Below, one piece after another: positions 49,672 through 58,996 of a stretch of 64,000 nucleotides of DNA (its first letter is position 1; every line of letters starts with the position of its first letter). Where the stretch lies: positions 159,550-223,549 of the forward strand of contig NZ_CABVHY010000009.1 of assembly GCF_902497875.1 (NCBI RefSeq), written 5' to 3'. The position numbers and the translations under genes were made by a program. Under the pieces are notes generated by a model. It worked only from the letters and a program-made list of their open reading frames with translations, was not told the origin of the DNA and ran no database searches. The DNA is from Pseudomonas fluorescens (GTDB lineage: Bacteria > Pseudomonadota > Gammaproteobacteria > Pseudomonadales > Pseudomonadaceae).

Positions 49672-51293
49672 CAGACTTTGAAGCGCGAAACGCCGCTACG
49701 CAGCCCCACCGCCACCTGGCTCAGCTCGTCGATGGCGAAACTGGCCTGACGCAGCGACTCCACAGTCTGGCCGCTGGCATCACCCAGCTGCACCAGCGCA
49801 TGGTTGATCTGTTCCGCGCCGGTGGCCTGGGCCTGCATGCCTTCATTGACCATCAGCACTCGCGGAGCCAACGCCTGCACCTGGTGAATGATCTGCGACA
49901 GCTGCTCGCCGACCTGCTGCACTTCGGACATGCCACGGCGCACTTCTTCGGAGAACTTGTCCATGCCCATGACCCCGGCCGACACCGCCGACTGGATCTC
50001 ACGGACCATTTGCTCGATGTCGTAGGTGGCCACGGCGGTCTGATCCGCCAGGCGTCGTACTTCGGTGGCGACCACCGCAAAACCGCGGCCGTACTCACCG
50101 GCCTTCTCGGCTTCGATGGCGGCGTTGAGCGACAGCAGGTTGGTCTGATCGGCGACCTTGACGATGGTGACCACCACCTGATTGATGTTGCCGGCTTTCT
50201 CGTTGAGGATCGCCAGCTTGGCATTGACCAGATCGGCCGCGCCCATCACCGAGTGCATGGTGTCTTCCATGCGTGCCAAGCCTTGCTGGCCGGAACCGGC
50301 CAGCACCGAGGCCTGATCGGCGGCGGTGGAGACTTCGGTCATGGTGCGCACCAGATCCCGGGAGGTGGCAGCGATTTCCCGCGAAGTGGCGCCGATTTCA
50401 GTGGTGGTCGCCGCGGTTTCAGTCGCTGTAGCCTGCTGTTGCTTGGAGGTGGCGGCGATTTCCGTGACCGACGTGGTGACCTGCACTGATGAGCGCTGGG
50501 CCTGGGACACCAGCGACGTGAGCTCGGTCATCATGTCGTTGAAGCCGGTTTCGACCGCGCCGAACTCGTCCTTGCGCTCCAGATTCAAACGCCCGCTCAA
50601 GTCGCCGGTACGCATGATATCGAGGATTTCGACGATGCGGTTCATCGGCGCCATGATCGCGCGCATCAGCAGCAGACCGCACAGACCGGCAGCCAGTATC
50701 GCGATCAGTAAAGAGATGCCCATGCTGATTTTGGCTTCAATCACTGCGTCATCAATGGCATCCATGGACTGATCTGCCACGCTCTTGTTCTGGGAAATGA
50801 TCTCGTTGAGCTTCTTGCGACCGTCGGCCCAGATCGGGGTCAACTCTTCATTGAAAACCCGCACGGCTTCAGTATTTTGCTCGCGATGGTGCAGCTCAAG
50901 CACAGTGGCCAGTGTCTTGGTGTAAGCCTGATGCAGCGCCTTGAAGGCATCGAACTCGGCCTGATCCGCTTGACCATGGATGGTCTGCTGATAGTTCGCC
51001 AGTTGCTGCTCGATTTGCTGCTCCAGGGATTTGAAGTCCGTAATGTGCGCTGCCCCCTCCTCCGCTCCATGTTGCAGTCCAAACAGTTCCTCGACCTCCA
51101 TGTAATTATCGACCCAGATACCGCGAATCATCGCGCTGAAGTACAAACCAGGCATGGCATCGTTCCGTATGTTCTCCTCCGAGGACTCGATCTTCAGCAA
51201 CCGGGAATACGAGGCCACGACCATCAGCAACATGATGCCGATAATCACCGCAAAGCTCGCCAAAATGCGGTGGCGCAATGTCCAGTTCTTCAC
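49671..51293 (-). CDS. wspA: Methyl-accepting surface-sensing receptor WspA
   Basis: WspA is the membrane receptor that reports surface contact to WspE. The GTG at 51293 (read MKNWTLRHRILAS) follows GAGGA at 6-nt spacing and gives 540 aa; a longer open frame upstream lacks a ribosome site. Membrane helix 1 spans about residues 12-32, and a four-helix periplasmic sensor follows to about 190. Helix 2 (LLIAILAAGLCGLLLMRAIM), a HAMP domain and the signalling hairpin (AAIEAEKAGEYGRGFAVVAT) complete it. It is the first gene of the operon. Confidence 0.95.
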   Translation of the reverse strand: MKNWTLRHRILASFAVIIGIMLLMVVASYSRLLKIESSEENIRNDAMPGLYFSAMIRGIWVDNYMEVEELFGLQHGAEEGAAHITDFKSLEQQIEQQLANYQQTIHGQADQAEFDAFKALHQAYTKTLATVLELHHREQNTEAVRVFNEELTPIWADGRKKLNEIISQNKSVADQSMDAIDDAVIEAKISMGISLLIAILAAGLCGLLLMRAIMAPMNRIVEILDIMRTGDLSGRLNLERKDEFGAVETGFNDMMTELTSLVSQAQRSSVQVTTSVTEIAATSKQQQATATETAATTTEIGATSREIAATSRDLVRTMTEVSTAADQASVLAGSGQQGLARMEDTMHSVMGAADLVNAKLAILNEKAGNINQVVVTIVKVADQTNLLSLNAAIEAEKAGEYGRGFAVVATEVRRLADQTAVATYDIEQMVREIQSAVSAGVMGMDKFSEEVRRGMSEVQQVGEQLSQIIHQVQALAPRVLMVNEGMQAQATGAEQINHALVQLGDASGQTVESLRQASFAIDELSQVAVGLRSGVSRFKV

Positions 51294-51581
51294 AGTCAGT
51301 CCTCGGGGGGCCATTCAAATTCGGGGGAGTATAGCCGAGGCAGTGCCTTGATCTATCAGCGGGATGCGCACCACGTCGCACTTGGAGTGGAAAAAGTCGG
51401 CAGCCGCTCTGGATGGCTACTTTGGGGCAGACGCGGGGAACGCCGCCAGTGATGACTCGGTAGAAATGGACCGTGGATTGGTTACTGAAGGGGTTGAAAG
51501 TGGCGCAGGTTCCAAATAGATCGCAGCCTGCGGCAGCTCCTACGCAGGCTGCGATCTTTTCGATTCACCCGCTTTCTCTGA
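51294..51581. other. Gap upstream of wspA
   Basis: The 288-nt gap between wspA and the TerB-like gene (both minus) must hold the wsp promoter. I see no convincing -35/-10 pair. The only structure is the REP hairpin at its far end (51518-51557). Confidence 0.4.
51518..51557. repeat. Single REP hairpin, GATCGCAGCCTGCGG class
   Basis: AGATCGCAGCCTGCG (51518-51532) and its exact complement (51543-51557) enclose a 10-nt loop; TTTT follows on the plus strand. It lies just past the stop of the TerB-like gene and could shape its transcript end. Confidence 0.88.
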
Positions 51582-52310
51582 TTACAGCGAAGCCTGGCGA
51601 ACCTGCTTCTCCAGTTCGGCCTTCAAGCCTGGTTCCAGCTTGAGCTGACGGGCCAGTTCATCCAGGTAGGACTTTTCCATGAAGCTCTCTTCATCCACCA
51701 GCATCACGCTGGCGATGTACATCTCGGCGGCCATTTCCGGGGTGCTGGCAGCGCGGGCAACGTCGGCCGGGTCCAGCGGTTTGTTGAGTTCGGCATGCAG
51801 CCAGTGTTGCAGTTCCTGATCGTTGTCCAGCTTGGTGAACTCGCCCTCGATCAACGCTCGCTCACGCTCATCGACATGCCCATCGGCCTTGGCGGCGGCA
51901 ACCAGCGCCTTGAGGATCGCCTGGCTGTGCAATTCAACTTGCGCTGGTGGCAGGCGATCGAGGGTTTGCGGCTCGGCCTGTGGCGCTCCGGCCTGCTGTG
52001 CCTGCCAGTTGCCGTAAGCCTTGTAGGCCAGGACCCCCAGCGCGGCGAGACCGCCATAAGTCAGTGCCTTGCCACCTAGGTTGCGGGTTTTCTTGTTGCC
52101 CAGCAACAAGCCCATGGCACCCGCCGCAAGCGCACCGCCGCCAGCCCCGGAAAGCAAGCCGCCCAAGCCGCCCGACCCACCGCCACCCAGCAAACCGCCC
52201 AGTGCGCCCTTGTCCGAACCCGAAGTTCTGTTCTGAGTGCCACCGGCCTTGTTCTGCAATAAGTCCTGACCGGACTTGAGTAACTGATCGAGCAATCCGC
52301 GTGTGTTCAT
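51582..52310 (-). CDS. DUF533/TerB-like protein with glycine-rich helix
   Basis: The 242-aa protein starts with a polar segment. A very Gly/Ala-rich hydrophobic stretch (about residues 35-105: LGGLLGGGGSGGLGG, LAAGAMGLLLG) may associate with membranes. It ends in an acidic helical TerB-like domain (AAAKADGHVDERERALIEG; DEESFMEKSYLDELARQL), as in YebE-type DUF533 proteins. Function is unknown; the TerB fold is shared with tellurite-resistance proteins, but a role in tellurite resistance is not implied. GGAGG precedes the ATG. Confidence 0.85.
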   Translation of the reverse strand: MNTRGLLDQLLKSGQDLLQNKAGGTQNRTSGSDKGALGGLLGGGGSGGLGGLLSGAGGGALAAGAMGLLLGNKKTRNLGGKALTYGGLAALGVLAYKAYGNWQAQQAGAPQAEPQTLDRLPPAQVELHSQAILKALVAAAKADGHVDERERALIEGEFTKLDNDQELQHWLHAELNKPLDPADVARAASTPEMAAEMYIASVMLVDEESFMEKSYLDELARQLKLEPGLKAELEKQVRQASL

Positions 52311-52589
52311 TTGCCACCTCCGAAACAGGGGTTAACCGGACCATTTAGGCCACCAGCCTAGTGCGAAGTGCCCTGCCCCGGTTTTCAAGAGTGCTTCCAG
52401 ATGTTGCCTGGCCCTTGTGCAGACCCGTGGTTCTACGCCAGGTCATTGATTAAAAAGAGCTGCAACCCGCATGACCCGCCAGGACCAGCATCTGTAGAAA
52501 AACAGCACTACGCTAATAGCAAGCCGTACAGGCATGGCTTCACCACGTTCACAACTGCCCCGACCATAATTAAAGAAGAGGGAAACCCC

Positions 52590-53744
52590 ATGTTCGTGCA
52601 TAAGAACGCACTGCTCAGTGCAATCACTCCTTTACTGCTGGCCAGCGGCTTCATGGTCCAGGCCGCCGAACCGCTGAAAGCCGTTGGCGCCGGCGAAGGC
52701 CAGCTGGATATCGTCGCCTGGCCGGGCTATATCGAACGTGGCGAGAGTGACAAGAATTACGACTGGGTAACCGGTTTCGAAAAAGAGACCGGCTGCAAGA
52801 TCAATGTCAAAACTGCGGCCACCTCCGATGAGATGGTCAGCCTGATGAGCAAGGGCGGTTACGACCTGGTCACCGCTTCCGGCGACGCTTCCTTGCGCTT
52901 GATCGTCGGCAAGCGTGTGCAGCCGATCAATACGGCGCTGATCCCGAACTGGAAGAACATCGATCCTCGTCTCAAGGACGGCCCCTGGTACGTCGTCAAC
53001 AAACAGGTCTACGGCACTCCCTATCAATGGGGGCCGAACCTCTTGATGTACAACACCAATGTGTTCAAACAGGCACCTGATAGCTGGGCCGTGATCTTTG
53101 AAGAGCAGACCCTGCCAGACGGAAAATCCAACAAGGGCAGGGTTCAGGCCTATGACGGCCCGATTTACATCGCCGACGCTGCGCTCTATCTGAAGTCGAC
53201 TCGTCCGGAGCTGGGGATCAAGAACCCGTACGAACTCAACGAAGAACAATACAAGGCCACTCTCGAACTGCTGCGTAAACAACAACCACTGATTCACCGC
53301 TACTGGCATGACGCAACCGTGCAGATGAGCGACGTCAAGAACGAAGGCGTGGTGGCGTCCAGTACATGGGGCTACATGGTCAATGGTCTGGTAGCCGACA
53401 AGCAGCCCGTTGCCTCGGTCATTCCCAAGGAAGGTGCAACGGGGTGGGTAGATACCACCATGATGCACGCTGAAGCCAAGCATCCGAATTGCGCTTACAA
53501 ATGGATGGATTGGTCACTGCAGCCCAAGGTTCAGGGTGATGTCGCCGCCTGGTTCGGCGCCCTGCCGGCAGTGCCCGAAGGCTGCAAAGCCAGTGAACTG
53601 CTCGGCGCCGAAGGTTGTGCGAGCAATGGTTACGACCAGTTCGACAACCTGGCCTTCTGGAAAACCCCGCAGGCCGAGGGCGGCAAATTCGTGCCGTACA
53701 GCCGCTGGACCCAGGACTACATCGCGATCATGGGAGGTAGATAA
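52590..53744 (+). CDS. ydcS: ABC importer periplasmic substrate-binding protein (YdcS-like)
   Basis: This 384-aa periplasmic binding protein of the polyamine class has a signal peptide (MFVHKNALLSAITPLLLASG, cut near VQAA-EP). VAWPGYIERG, GYDLVTASGDASLRLI and YGTPYQWGPNLLMYN are seen in PotD/YdcS homologues. ATG 52590 follows AAGAGGGA; the long frame upstream is not coding. A polyamine or related amine is the likely ligand, supported by the neighbouring PotA-, PotB- and PotC-like genes and aldehyde dehydrogenase. Confidence 0.88.
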   Translation: MFVHKNALLSAITPLLLASGFMVQAAEPLKAVGAGEGQLDIVAWPGYIERGESDKNYDWVTGFEKETGCKINVKTAATSDEMVSLMSKGGYDLVTASGDASLRLIVGKRVQPINTALIPNWKNIDPRLKDGPWYVVNKQVYGTPYQWGPNLLMYNTNVFKQAPDSWAVIFEEQTLPDGKSNKGRVQAYDGPIYIADAALYLKSTRPELGIKNPYELNEEQYKATLELLRKQQPLIHRYWHDATVQMSDVKNEGVVASSTWGYMVNGLVADKQPVASVIPKEGATGWVDTTMMHAEAKHPNCAYKWMDWSLQPKVQGDVAAWFGALPAVPEGCKASELLGAEGCASNGYDQFDNLAFWKTPQAEGGKFVPYSRWTQDYIAIMGGR

Positions 53745-53754
53745 GCTCTCTTAA

Positions 53755-53863
53755 GATCAAAAGATCGCAGCCTGCGGCAGCTCCTACGCCGATCGCAGGC
53801 ATCGCAAATGTGGCGTCTTCTGCAAATCCCGTAGGAGCTGCCGCAGGCTGCGATCTTTTTGAT
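53755..53863. repeat. REP doublet inside the ydcS-ydcT gap
   Basis: Exact inverted arms GATCAAAAGATCGCAGCCTG... (53755-53787) and their complement (53831-53863) over 33 bp. Being inside an operon, the structure may lower ydcTUV expression relative to the abundant binding protein. Confidence 0.92.
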
Positions 53864-53895
53864 GACACCGCCGCGCCTTTCTGGAGCACCGCACC

Positions 53896-54933
53896 ATGAC
53901 GCTTGCAGTCCAGTTCACTAACGTTTCCCGGCAGTTCGGCGAGGTGAAAGCCGTTGACCGGGTTTCCATCGATATCCAGGACGGCGAGTTCTTTTCCATG
54001 CTCGGGCCTTCCGGCTCGGGCAAAACCACCTGCTTGCGCCTGATCGCCGGTTTCGAACAACCGAGCGCCGGCTCGATCCGCATTCACGGCAAAGAAGCCG
54101 CAGGCTTGCCACCCTATCAACGCGACGTGAACACCGTATTCCAGGATTACGCGCTGTTCCCGCACATGAATGTGCAAGACAACGTGGCCTATGGTTTGAA
54201 GGTCAAGGGTGTCGGCAAGACCGAACGCCTGAACCGCGCCGAAGAAGCCTTGGGCATGGTCGCCCTCGGCGGTTACGGCGAGCGCAAACCGGCACAACTC
54301 TCCGGTGGTCAGCGCCAGCGTGTGGCCCTGGCTCGCGCGCTGGTCAATCGCCCGCGGGTGTTGCTGCTCGACGAACCGCTGGGCGCGCTCGACCTGAAAC
54401 TGCGCGAGCAAATGCAGGGCGAGCTGAAGAAGCTGCAGCGCCAGCTCGGCATCACCTTTATCTTCGTCACCCACGACCAGACTGAAGCACTGTCGATGTC
54501 CGATCGTGTGGCGGTATTCAACAAGGGTCGCATCGAACAAGTCGACTCGCCGCGCCACCTGTACATGAAACCGGCCACCACTTTCGTCGCCGAATTCGTC
54601 GGCACCTCCAACGTGATTCGCGGCGACCTGGCCAGACAGTTGAGCGGCAGTGACCAGCCGTTCTCGATTCGCCCGGAGCACGTGCGTTTCGCCGAAGGTC
54701 CGCTGGCCAGCTACGAAATCGAAGTCAGCGGCCTGCTGCACGACATTCAATACCAAGGCAGCGCCACCCGTTACGAGCTGAAACTGGAAAACGGCCAGAC
54801 CCTGAACATCAGCCAGGCGAACAATCAATGGCTGGACAGCAGCATCCAGCATCAGCCCGGGCAACGGATCAGCGCACGCTGGGCCCGCGAAGCCATGATT
54901 CACCTGACCGACACCGTTGTGAGCGAGGTCTGA
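53896..54933 (+). CDS. ydcT: ABC importer ATP-binding protein (YdcT/PotA-like)
   Basis: The 345-aa ATPase has Walker A GPSGSGKTTCLRL, signature LSGGQRQRVALARAL, Walker B VLLLDEPLGALD, and the H-loop THDQTEALSMSD. A C-terminal TOBE-like domain (SIRPEHVRF) is typical of the polyamine/iron/sulfate group. It drives the ydcS-ydcU-ydcV importer and starts 1 nt from ydcU. Confidence 0.93.
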   Translation: MTLAVQFTNVSRQFGEVKAVDRVSIDIQDGEFFSMLGPSGSGKTTCLRLIAGFEQPSAGSIRIHGKEAAGLPPYQRDVNTVFQDYALFPHMNVQDNVAYGLKVKGVGKTERLNRAEEALGMVALGGYGERKPAQLSGGQRQRVALARALVNRPRVLLLDEPLGALDLKLREQMQGELKKLQRQLGITFIFVTHDQTEALSMSDRVAVFNKGRIEQVDSPRHLYMKPATTFVAEFVGTSNVIRGDLARQLSGSDQPFSIRPEHVRFAEGPLASYEIEVSGLLHDIQYQGSATRYELKLENGQTLNISQANNQWLDSSIQHQPGQRISARWAREAMIHLTDTVVSEV

Positions 54934-54934
54934 C

Positions 54935-55879
54935 ATGAGCCTGGCCATCACCCACACCACGCCCGGCAGCTCGCCGTTGCGACGGTTTTCCAATCTGCTG
55001 TACCGCCGGCCCAATCTGTATCTGTCAATGCTGCTGGTGCCGCCGCTGCTCTGGTTCGGCGCGATCTATCTCGGCTCGTTGCTGATCTTGCTCTGGCAGG
55101 GTTTCTACACCTTCGACGATTTCACCATGGCGGTCACTCCCGACCTGACCCTGGCGAACTTCGCGGCGCTGTTTCAGCCGTCGAACTTCGACATCATCCT
55201 GCGCACCCTGGGCATGGCGGTCGCGGTATCGATTGCCAGCGCCATCATCGCCTTCCCCATTGCCTACTACATGGCGCGCTACACCACCGGCAAGACCAAG
55301 GCATTCTTCTACATCGCGGTCATGATGCCGATGTGGGCCAGCTACATCGTCAAGGCGTATGCCTGGACCTTGCTGCTGGCCAAGGGCGGCGTCGCGCAGT
55401 GGTTCGTTCAGCACCTTGGGCTGGAACCGGTGTTGCAGTTCGTGCTCGGCATTCCGGGTGTTGGAGGCAGTACCTTGTCCACCTCCCATCTGGGGCGTTT
55501 CCTGGTGTTCGTCTACATCTGGCTGCCCTTCATGATCCTGCCGATCCAGGCCGCTCTGGAGCGCCTGCCACCGTCGCTGCTGCAAGCCTCCGCCGACCTC
55601 GGCGCCAAGCCGCGCCAGACGTTCATGCAAGTCACGCTGCCGCTGTCGATCCCAGGCATTGCTGCCGGGTCGATTTTTACCTTCTCGCTGACCCTCGGCG
55701 ACTTCATCGTGCCGCAACTGGTCGGCCCGCCGGGCTATTTCGTCGGCAGCATGGTGTACGCCCAGCAAGGTGCGATCGGCAATATGCCGATGGCCGCGGC
55801 CTTCACCCTGGTGCCGATTGTGCTGATCGCCATTTACCTGTCCATTGTCAAACGTCTGGGGGCCTTCGATGCGCTCTGA
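54935..55879 (+). CDS. ydcU: ABC importer permease 1 (YdcU/PotB-like)
   Basis: The 314-aa permease has about six membrane helices. The EAA-type coupling loop [20 protein letters not shown] followed by [12 protein letters not shown] faces the ATPase. It is encoded directly after ydcT, and its 3' end overlaps ydcV. Confidence 0.92.
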   Translation: MSLAITHTTPGSSPLRRFSNLLYRRPNLYLSMLLVPPLLWFGAIYLGSLLILLWQGFYTFDDFTMAVTPDLTLANFAALFQPSNFDIILRTLGMAVAVSIASAIIAFPIAYYMARYTTGKTKAFFYIAVMMPMWASYIVKAYAWTLLLAKGGVAQWFVQHLGLEPVLQFVLGIPGVGGSTLSTSHLGRFLVFVYIWLPFMILPIQAALERLPPSLLQASADLGAKPRQTFMQVTLPLSIPGIAAGSIFTFSLTLGDFIVPQLVGPPGYFVGSMVYAQQGAIGNMPMAAAFTLVPIVLIAIYLSIVKRLGAFDAL

Positions 55880-56696
55880 TTCAAAAAAGCATGGGGAACG
55901 AGCTTCCCCGGGCCTGCGCCTGGCCGCCTGGGGCGGGTTGGTGTTCTTGCACTTCCCGATCCTGATCATCTTCCTCTACGCCTTCAACACCGAAGACGCG
56001 GCGTTCAGCTTTCCTCCCAAGGGCTTCACCCTGAAGTGGCTGAGCGTGGCCTTCTCCCGGCCGGACGTGCTGGAAGCGATCAAGCTGTCGCTGCAGATCG
56101 CCGCCATTGCGACGCTGATCGCCATGGTCCTCGGCACCCTGGCGTCGGCCGCGCTGTACCGGCGGGATTTTTTCGGTAAACAAGGCATCTCGCTGATGCT
56201 GATCCTGCCGATTGCCTTGCCGGGGATCATCACCGGCATTGCCCTGCTGGCGACCTTCAAGACCCTGGGCATCGAACCGGGGATGTTCACCATCATCGTC
56301 GGCCACGCGACTTTCTGCGTGGTGATCGTCTACAACAACGTCATCGCCCGCTTGCGTCGCACCTCCCACAGCCTGATCGAGGCCTCGATGGACCTTGGCG
56401 CCGATGGCTGGCAGACCTTCCGCTACATCATCCTGCCGAACCTCGGCTCGGCATTGTTGGCCGGCGGCATGCTGGCGTTTGCCCTGTCGTTCGACGAAAT
56501 CATCGTCACCACCTTCACTGCCGGCCATGAACGCACCCTGCCGCTATGGCTGCTCAACCAGCTCAGCCGACCGCGGGATGTACCGGTGACCAACGTCGTC
56601 GCGATGTTGGTCATGCTGGTCACCATGTTCCCGATCCTCGGCGCCTACTACCTGACTCGTGGAGGTGAAAGCGTGGCCGGCAGCGGCGGTAAATAA
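55869..56696 (+). CDS. ydcV: ABC importer permease 2 (YdcV/PotC-like)
   Basis: The 275-aa permease starts at ATG 55869 inside the ydcU end (11-nt overlap). It has six helices and the EAA loop [20 protein letters not shown], then [21 protein letters not shown] [13 protein letters not shown] is typical of PotC homologues. Confidence 0.92.
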   Translation: MRSDSKKHGERASPGLRLAAWGGLVFLHFPILIIFLYAFNTEDAAFSFPPKGFTLKWLSVAFSRPDVLEAIKLSLQIAAIATLIAMVLGTLASAALYRRDFFGKQGISLMLILPIALPGIITGIALLATFKTLGIEPGMFTIIVGHATFCVVIVYNNVIARLRRTSHSLIEASMDLGADGWQTFRYIILPNLGSALLAGGMLAFALSFDEIIVTTFTAGHERTLPLWLLNQLSRPRDVPVTNVVAMLVMLVTMFPILGAYYLTRGGESVAGSGGK

Positions 56697-56730
56697 CCAA
56701 CCCCCGAACCGCATTGAAGAGGGCATCGAA

Positions 56731-58155
56731 ATGCAAACCAAACTCTTGATCAACGGTCAGTTAGTCGACGGTGAAGGCACCAGCCAGCCTGTGTTCAATC
56801 CGGCGCTGGGCCGCGTGCTGGTGGAAATCAACGAAGCCAGCGAAGCCCAGGTCGACGCCGCCGTCTGCGCCGCCGATGCCGCCTTCGAGGGCTGGTCGCA
56901 GACCCCGGCCAGAGAGCGCTCGTTGCTGCTGCTCAAACTCGCCGATGCGATCCAGGCCCATGGCGAAGAGCTGGCCAAACTGGAATCGGATAACTGCGGC
57001 AAACCCTACAGCGCGGCGCTCAATGACGAGATCCCGGCGATTGCCGATGTGTTCCGCTTCTTCGCCGGCGCCAGCCGCTGCATGAGCGGCACGGCCAGCG
57101 GCGAATACCTGGCGGGCCACACCTCGATGATCCGCCGCGATCCCGTGGGCGTGGTGGCCTCCATCGCACCGTGGAACTACCCGCTGATGATGGTCGCCTG
57201 GAAAATCGCCCCAGCCCTGGCCGCCGGCAATACCGTGGTGCTCAAACCGTCGGAACAGACCCCGCTGACCGCGTTGCGCCTGGCCGAACTGGCGTCGGAG
57301 ATCTTCCCGGCCGGGGTGCTCAACCTGGTGTTCGGCCGTGGCCCCAGCGTCGGCAACCCGCTGGTGACTCACCCGAAAGTGCGCATGGTGTCCTTGACCG
57401 GCTCGATCGCCACCGGTTCGAACATCATCTCCAGCACCGCCGACAGCGTCAAACGCATGCACATGGAACTGGGCGGCAAAGCCCCGGTGATCATCTTCGA
57501 CGACGCCGACATCGATGCCGCCGTGGAAGGCATTCGCACCTTTGGGTTCTACAACGCCGGGCAGGATTGCACCGCCGCCTGCCGCATCTATGCCCAGGCA
57601 GGCATCTACGACAAGTTCGTCGAGAAACTCGGTGCGGCGGTCAGCAGCATCAAGTACGGCGTGCAGGATGATCCGGCCACCGAACTCGGCCCGCTGATCA
57701 CCGCTGAGCATCGCGACCGCGTCGCCGGGTTTGTCGAACGGGCCTTGGCGCAACCGCACATTCGCCTGATCACCGGCGGCAAGGCGGTGGAAGGCGACGG
57801 TTTCTTCTTCGAACCGACGGTGCTGGCAGACGCGCAACAGGACGACGAGATCGTCCGTCGCGAAGTGTTCGGGCCGGTAGTGTCAGTGACCAAATTCGCT
57901 GACGAAGCACAGGTCCTGGCCTGGGCCAACGATTCGGTCTACGGCCTGGCGTCGTCGGTCTGGACCGCCGATGTCGGTCGCGCCCACCGCCTCGCGGCGC
58001 GGTTGCAGTACGGCTGCACCTGGGTCAATACGCACTTCATGCTGGTCAGCGAAATGCCCCACGGCGGGCAGAAACTCTCCGGTTATGGCAAGGACATGTC
58101 CATGTACGGGCTGGAGGACTACACCACTGTGCGGCATGTGATGTTCAAGCACTAA
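56731..58155 (+). CDS. ydcW: Aminobutyraldehyde dehydrogenase (YdcW/PatD-like)
   Basis: The 474-aa NAD-dependent aldehyde dehydrogenase shows the catalytic Cys in [13 protein letters not shown], the general-base Glu in [10 protein letters not shown], and PWNYPLMM near residue 150. ATG 56731 ([16 protein letters not shown]) fits family length. By homology it oxidises 4-aminobutanal from putrescine to GABA. It follows the importer on the same strand, suggesting uptake coupled to breakdown. Confidence 0.88.
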   Translation: MQTKLLINGQLVDGEGTSQPVFNPALGRVLVEINEASEAQVDAAVCAADAAFEGWSQTPARERSLLLLKLADAIQAHGEELAKLESDNCGKPYSAALNDEIPAIADVFRFFAGASRCMSGTASGEYLAGHTSMIRRDPVGVVASIAPWNYPLMMVAWKIAPALAAGNTVVLKPSEQTPLTALRLAELASEIFPAGVLNLVFGRGPSVGNPLVTHPKVRMVSLTGSIATGSNIISSTADSVKRMHMELGGKAPVIIFDDADIDAAVEGIRTFGFYNAGQDCTAACRIYAQAGIYDKFVEKLGAAVSSIKYGVQDDPATELGPLITAEHRDRVAGFVERALAQPHIRLITGGKAVEGDGFFFEPTVLADAQQDDEIVRREVFGPVVSVTKFADEAQVLAWANDSVYGLASSVWTADVGRAHRLAARLQYGCTWVNTHFMLVSEMPHGGQKLSGYGKDMSMYGLEDYTTVRHVMFKH

Positions 58156-58232
58156 AAGCTTCGCGGGCAAGCCCACAGGGACTGCGGTGAACCTGTGGGA
58201 GCGGCGCGATCCGACTTGCTCGCGATAGCGGC
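58156..58232. repeat. Degenerate REP pair
   Basis: The left arm (GCTTCGCGGGCAAGCCCACA, 58158-58177) lacks its centre. The right arm (GTGGGAGCG ... CTTGCTCGCGATAGCGG, from about 58195) is split by about 11 extra bases (GCGCGATCCGA). It marks the end of the ydcW operon. Confidence 0.7.
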
Positions 58233-58455
58233 ACCACGGTTCAAGGTCGATACCGGCAAACCGACACCACCAGGTTCCCCGACTCGACAACTCAAGAAGG
58301 CAAGCATTTGGCAACATATCAACCACCCCGCCTTCCCTCCCGCCCCGCTAAGGTTTACTGACGACAGTGCATTCAGCGGCGGTTGACTGGTGTCTCGGCA
58401 AGGCTTAGGGTGTTTACATCGTCTACAACGTATACACCCTTTCAGGAGCGCCCAT
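58233..58455 (+). promoter_or_regulatory. Region upstream of the ParDE-type pair
   Basis: The gap 58156-58455 has no gene. It contains the degenerate REP pair and a possible promoter TTGACT (58383-58388) with TAGGGT (58406-58411) at 17-bp spacing. The three-repeat operator listed separately would overlap the start site. Confidence 0.45.
58412..58438 (+). promoter_or_regulatory. Three tandem 9-bp repeats, probable antitoxin operator
   Basis: GTTTACATC, GTCTACAAC and GTATACACC lie head to tail with consensus GTNTACANC. They end 17 nt before the antitoxin ATG. Evenly spaced short repeats suit ribbon-helix-helix dimers, which this antitoxin appears to be. Confidence 0.65.
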
Positions 58456-58713
58456 ATGGCCTCGCCCGTTTTGTCCTTTCGCGTTGAAGAGGTCCTTGCC
58501 CAGCAACTGGATCAGCTTGCAGCCGCGACCGATCGCGACCGCCAGTACCATCTCAAACGTGCACTGGTTCGTTATGTGGAAGCCGAGTCCTGGCATCTGC
58601 AAGCCATCAGCGAAGGCATAGCCGATGCCGACGCTGGCAAACTGACCGATCTGGACGCCGTAAAGGCTAAGTGGGCAAAACGTGCCGAGAGTCGCACTGA
58701 CCGAGAAAGCTGA
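58456..58713 (+). CDS. Ribbon-helix-helix (CopG/ParD-like) antitoxin
   Basis: The 85-aa protein starts with a short strand and helices (VLSFRVEEVLAQQLDQLAAATDRDRQYHLKRALVRYV) in the order expected for a ribbon-helix-helix DNA-binding domain. A polar C-terminus should wrap the toxin. AGGAG precedes ATG 58456; a longer frame upstream runs through the operator and is rejected. It overlaps the toxin gene by 32 nt. Confidence 0.88.
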   Translation: MASPVLSFRVEEVLAQQLDQLAAATDRDRQYHLKRALVRYVEAESWHLQAISEGIADADAGKLTDLDAVKAKWAKRAESRTDRES

Positions 58714-58972
58714 AAGCGATCTTGAAGCTATCCATGAGTACTACTGTGGCTTGATTGGCTTTGGTGCAGCCAACGATGTCATGGCAGACATTCTTGAATT
58801 GTTCCGCCAGCTGGAACTGTTCCCGGGATGTGGCCGACCTTCAGTGGTGCCGGATGTGCGTGAACTCGTTCTGAGCCACTATCCGTTTATCGCGCCCTAT
58901 CGTCTGATGCACGGTCAGATACAGGTATTGCGGATCTTGCATCAGCGAACGGAGCGCGCCGAGTACTGGTAG
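58682..58972 (+). CDS. ParE/RelE-family toxin
   Basis: The 96-aa protein has the ParE-like pattern MPRVALTEKAESDLEAIHEYY, FPGCGRPSVVPDVRELVLSHYPFIAPYRL and QVLRILHQR. The start is GTG 58682, inside the antitoxin gene. ParE toxins poison gyrase whereas RelE homologues cut mRNA; the sequence fits the ParE group better, but activity is inferred. It ends 24 nt from the convergent VapC gene. Confidence 0.88.
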   Translation: MPRVALTEKAESDLEAIHEYYCGLIGFGAANDVMADILELFRQLELFPGCGRPSVVPDVRELVLSHYPFIAPYRLMHGQIQVLRILHQRTERAEYW

Positions 58973-58996
58973 ATCCACACTGAACTTGCGAACTCT

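Noticed and set aside
51582..52310. Tellurite-resistance gene
   Set aside because: The TerB fold alone does not imply resistance and no other ter genes are nearby; it fits DUF533/YebE better.
52368..52589. N-terminal extension of the YdcS-like protein
   Set aside because: It has non-coding composition and would place the signal peptide 74 residues inside; ATG 52590 has a good ribosome site.
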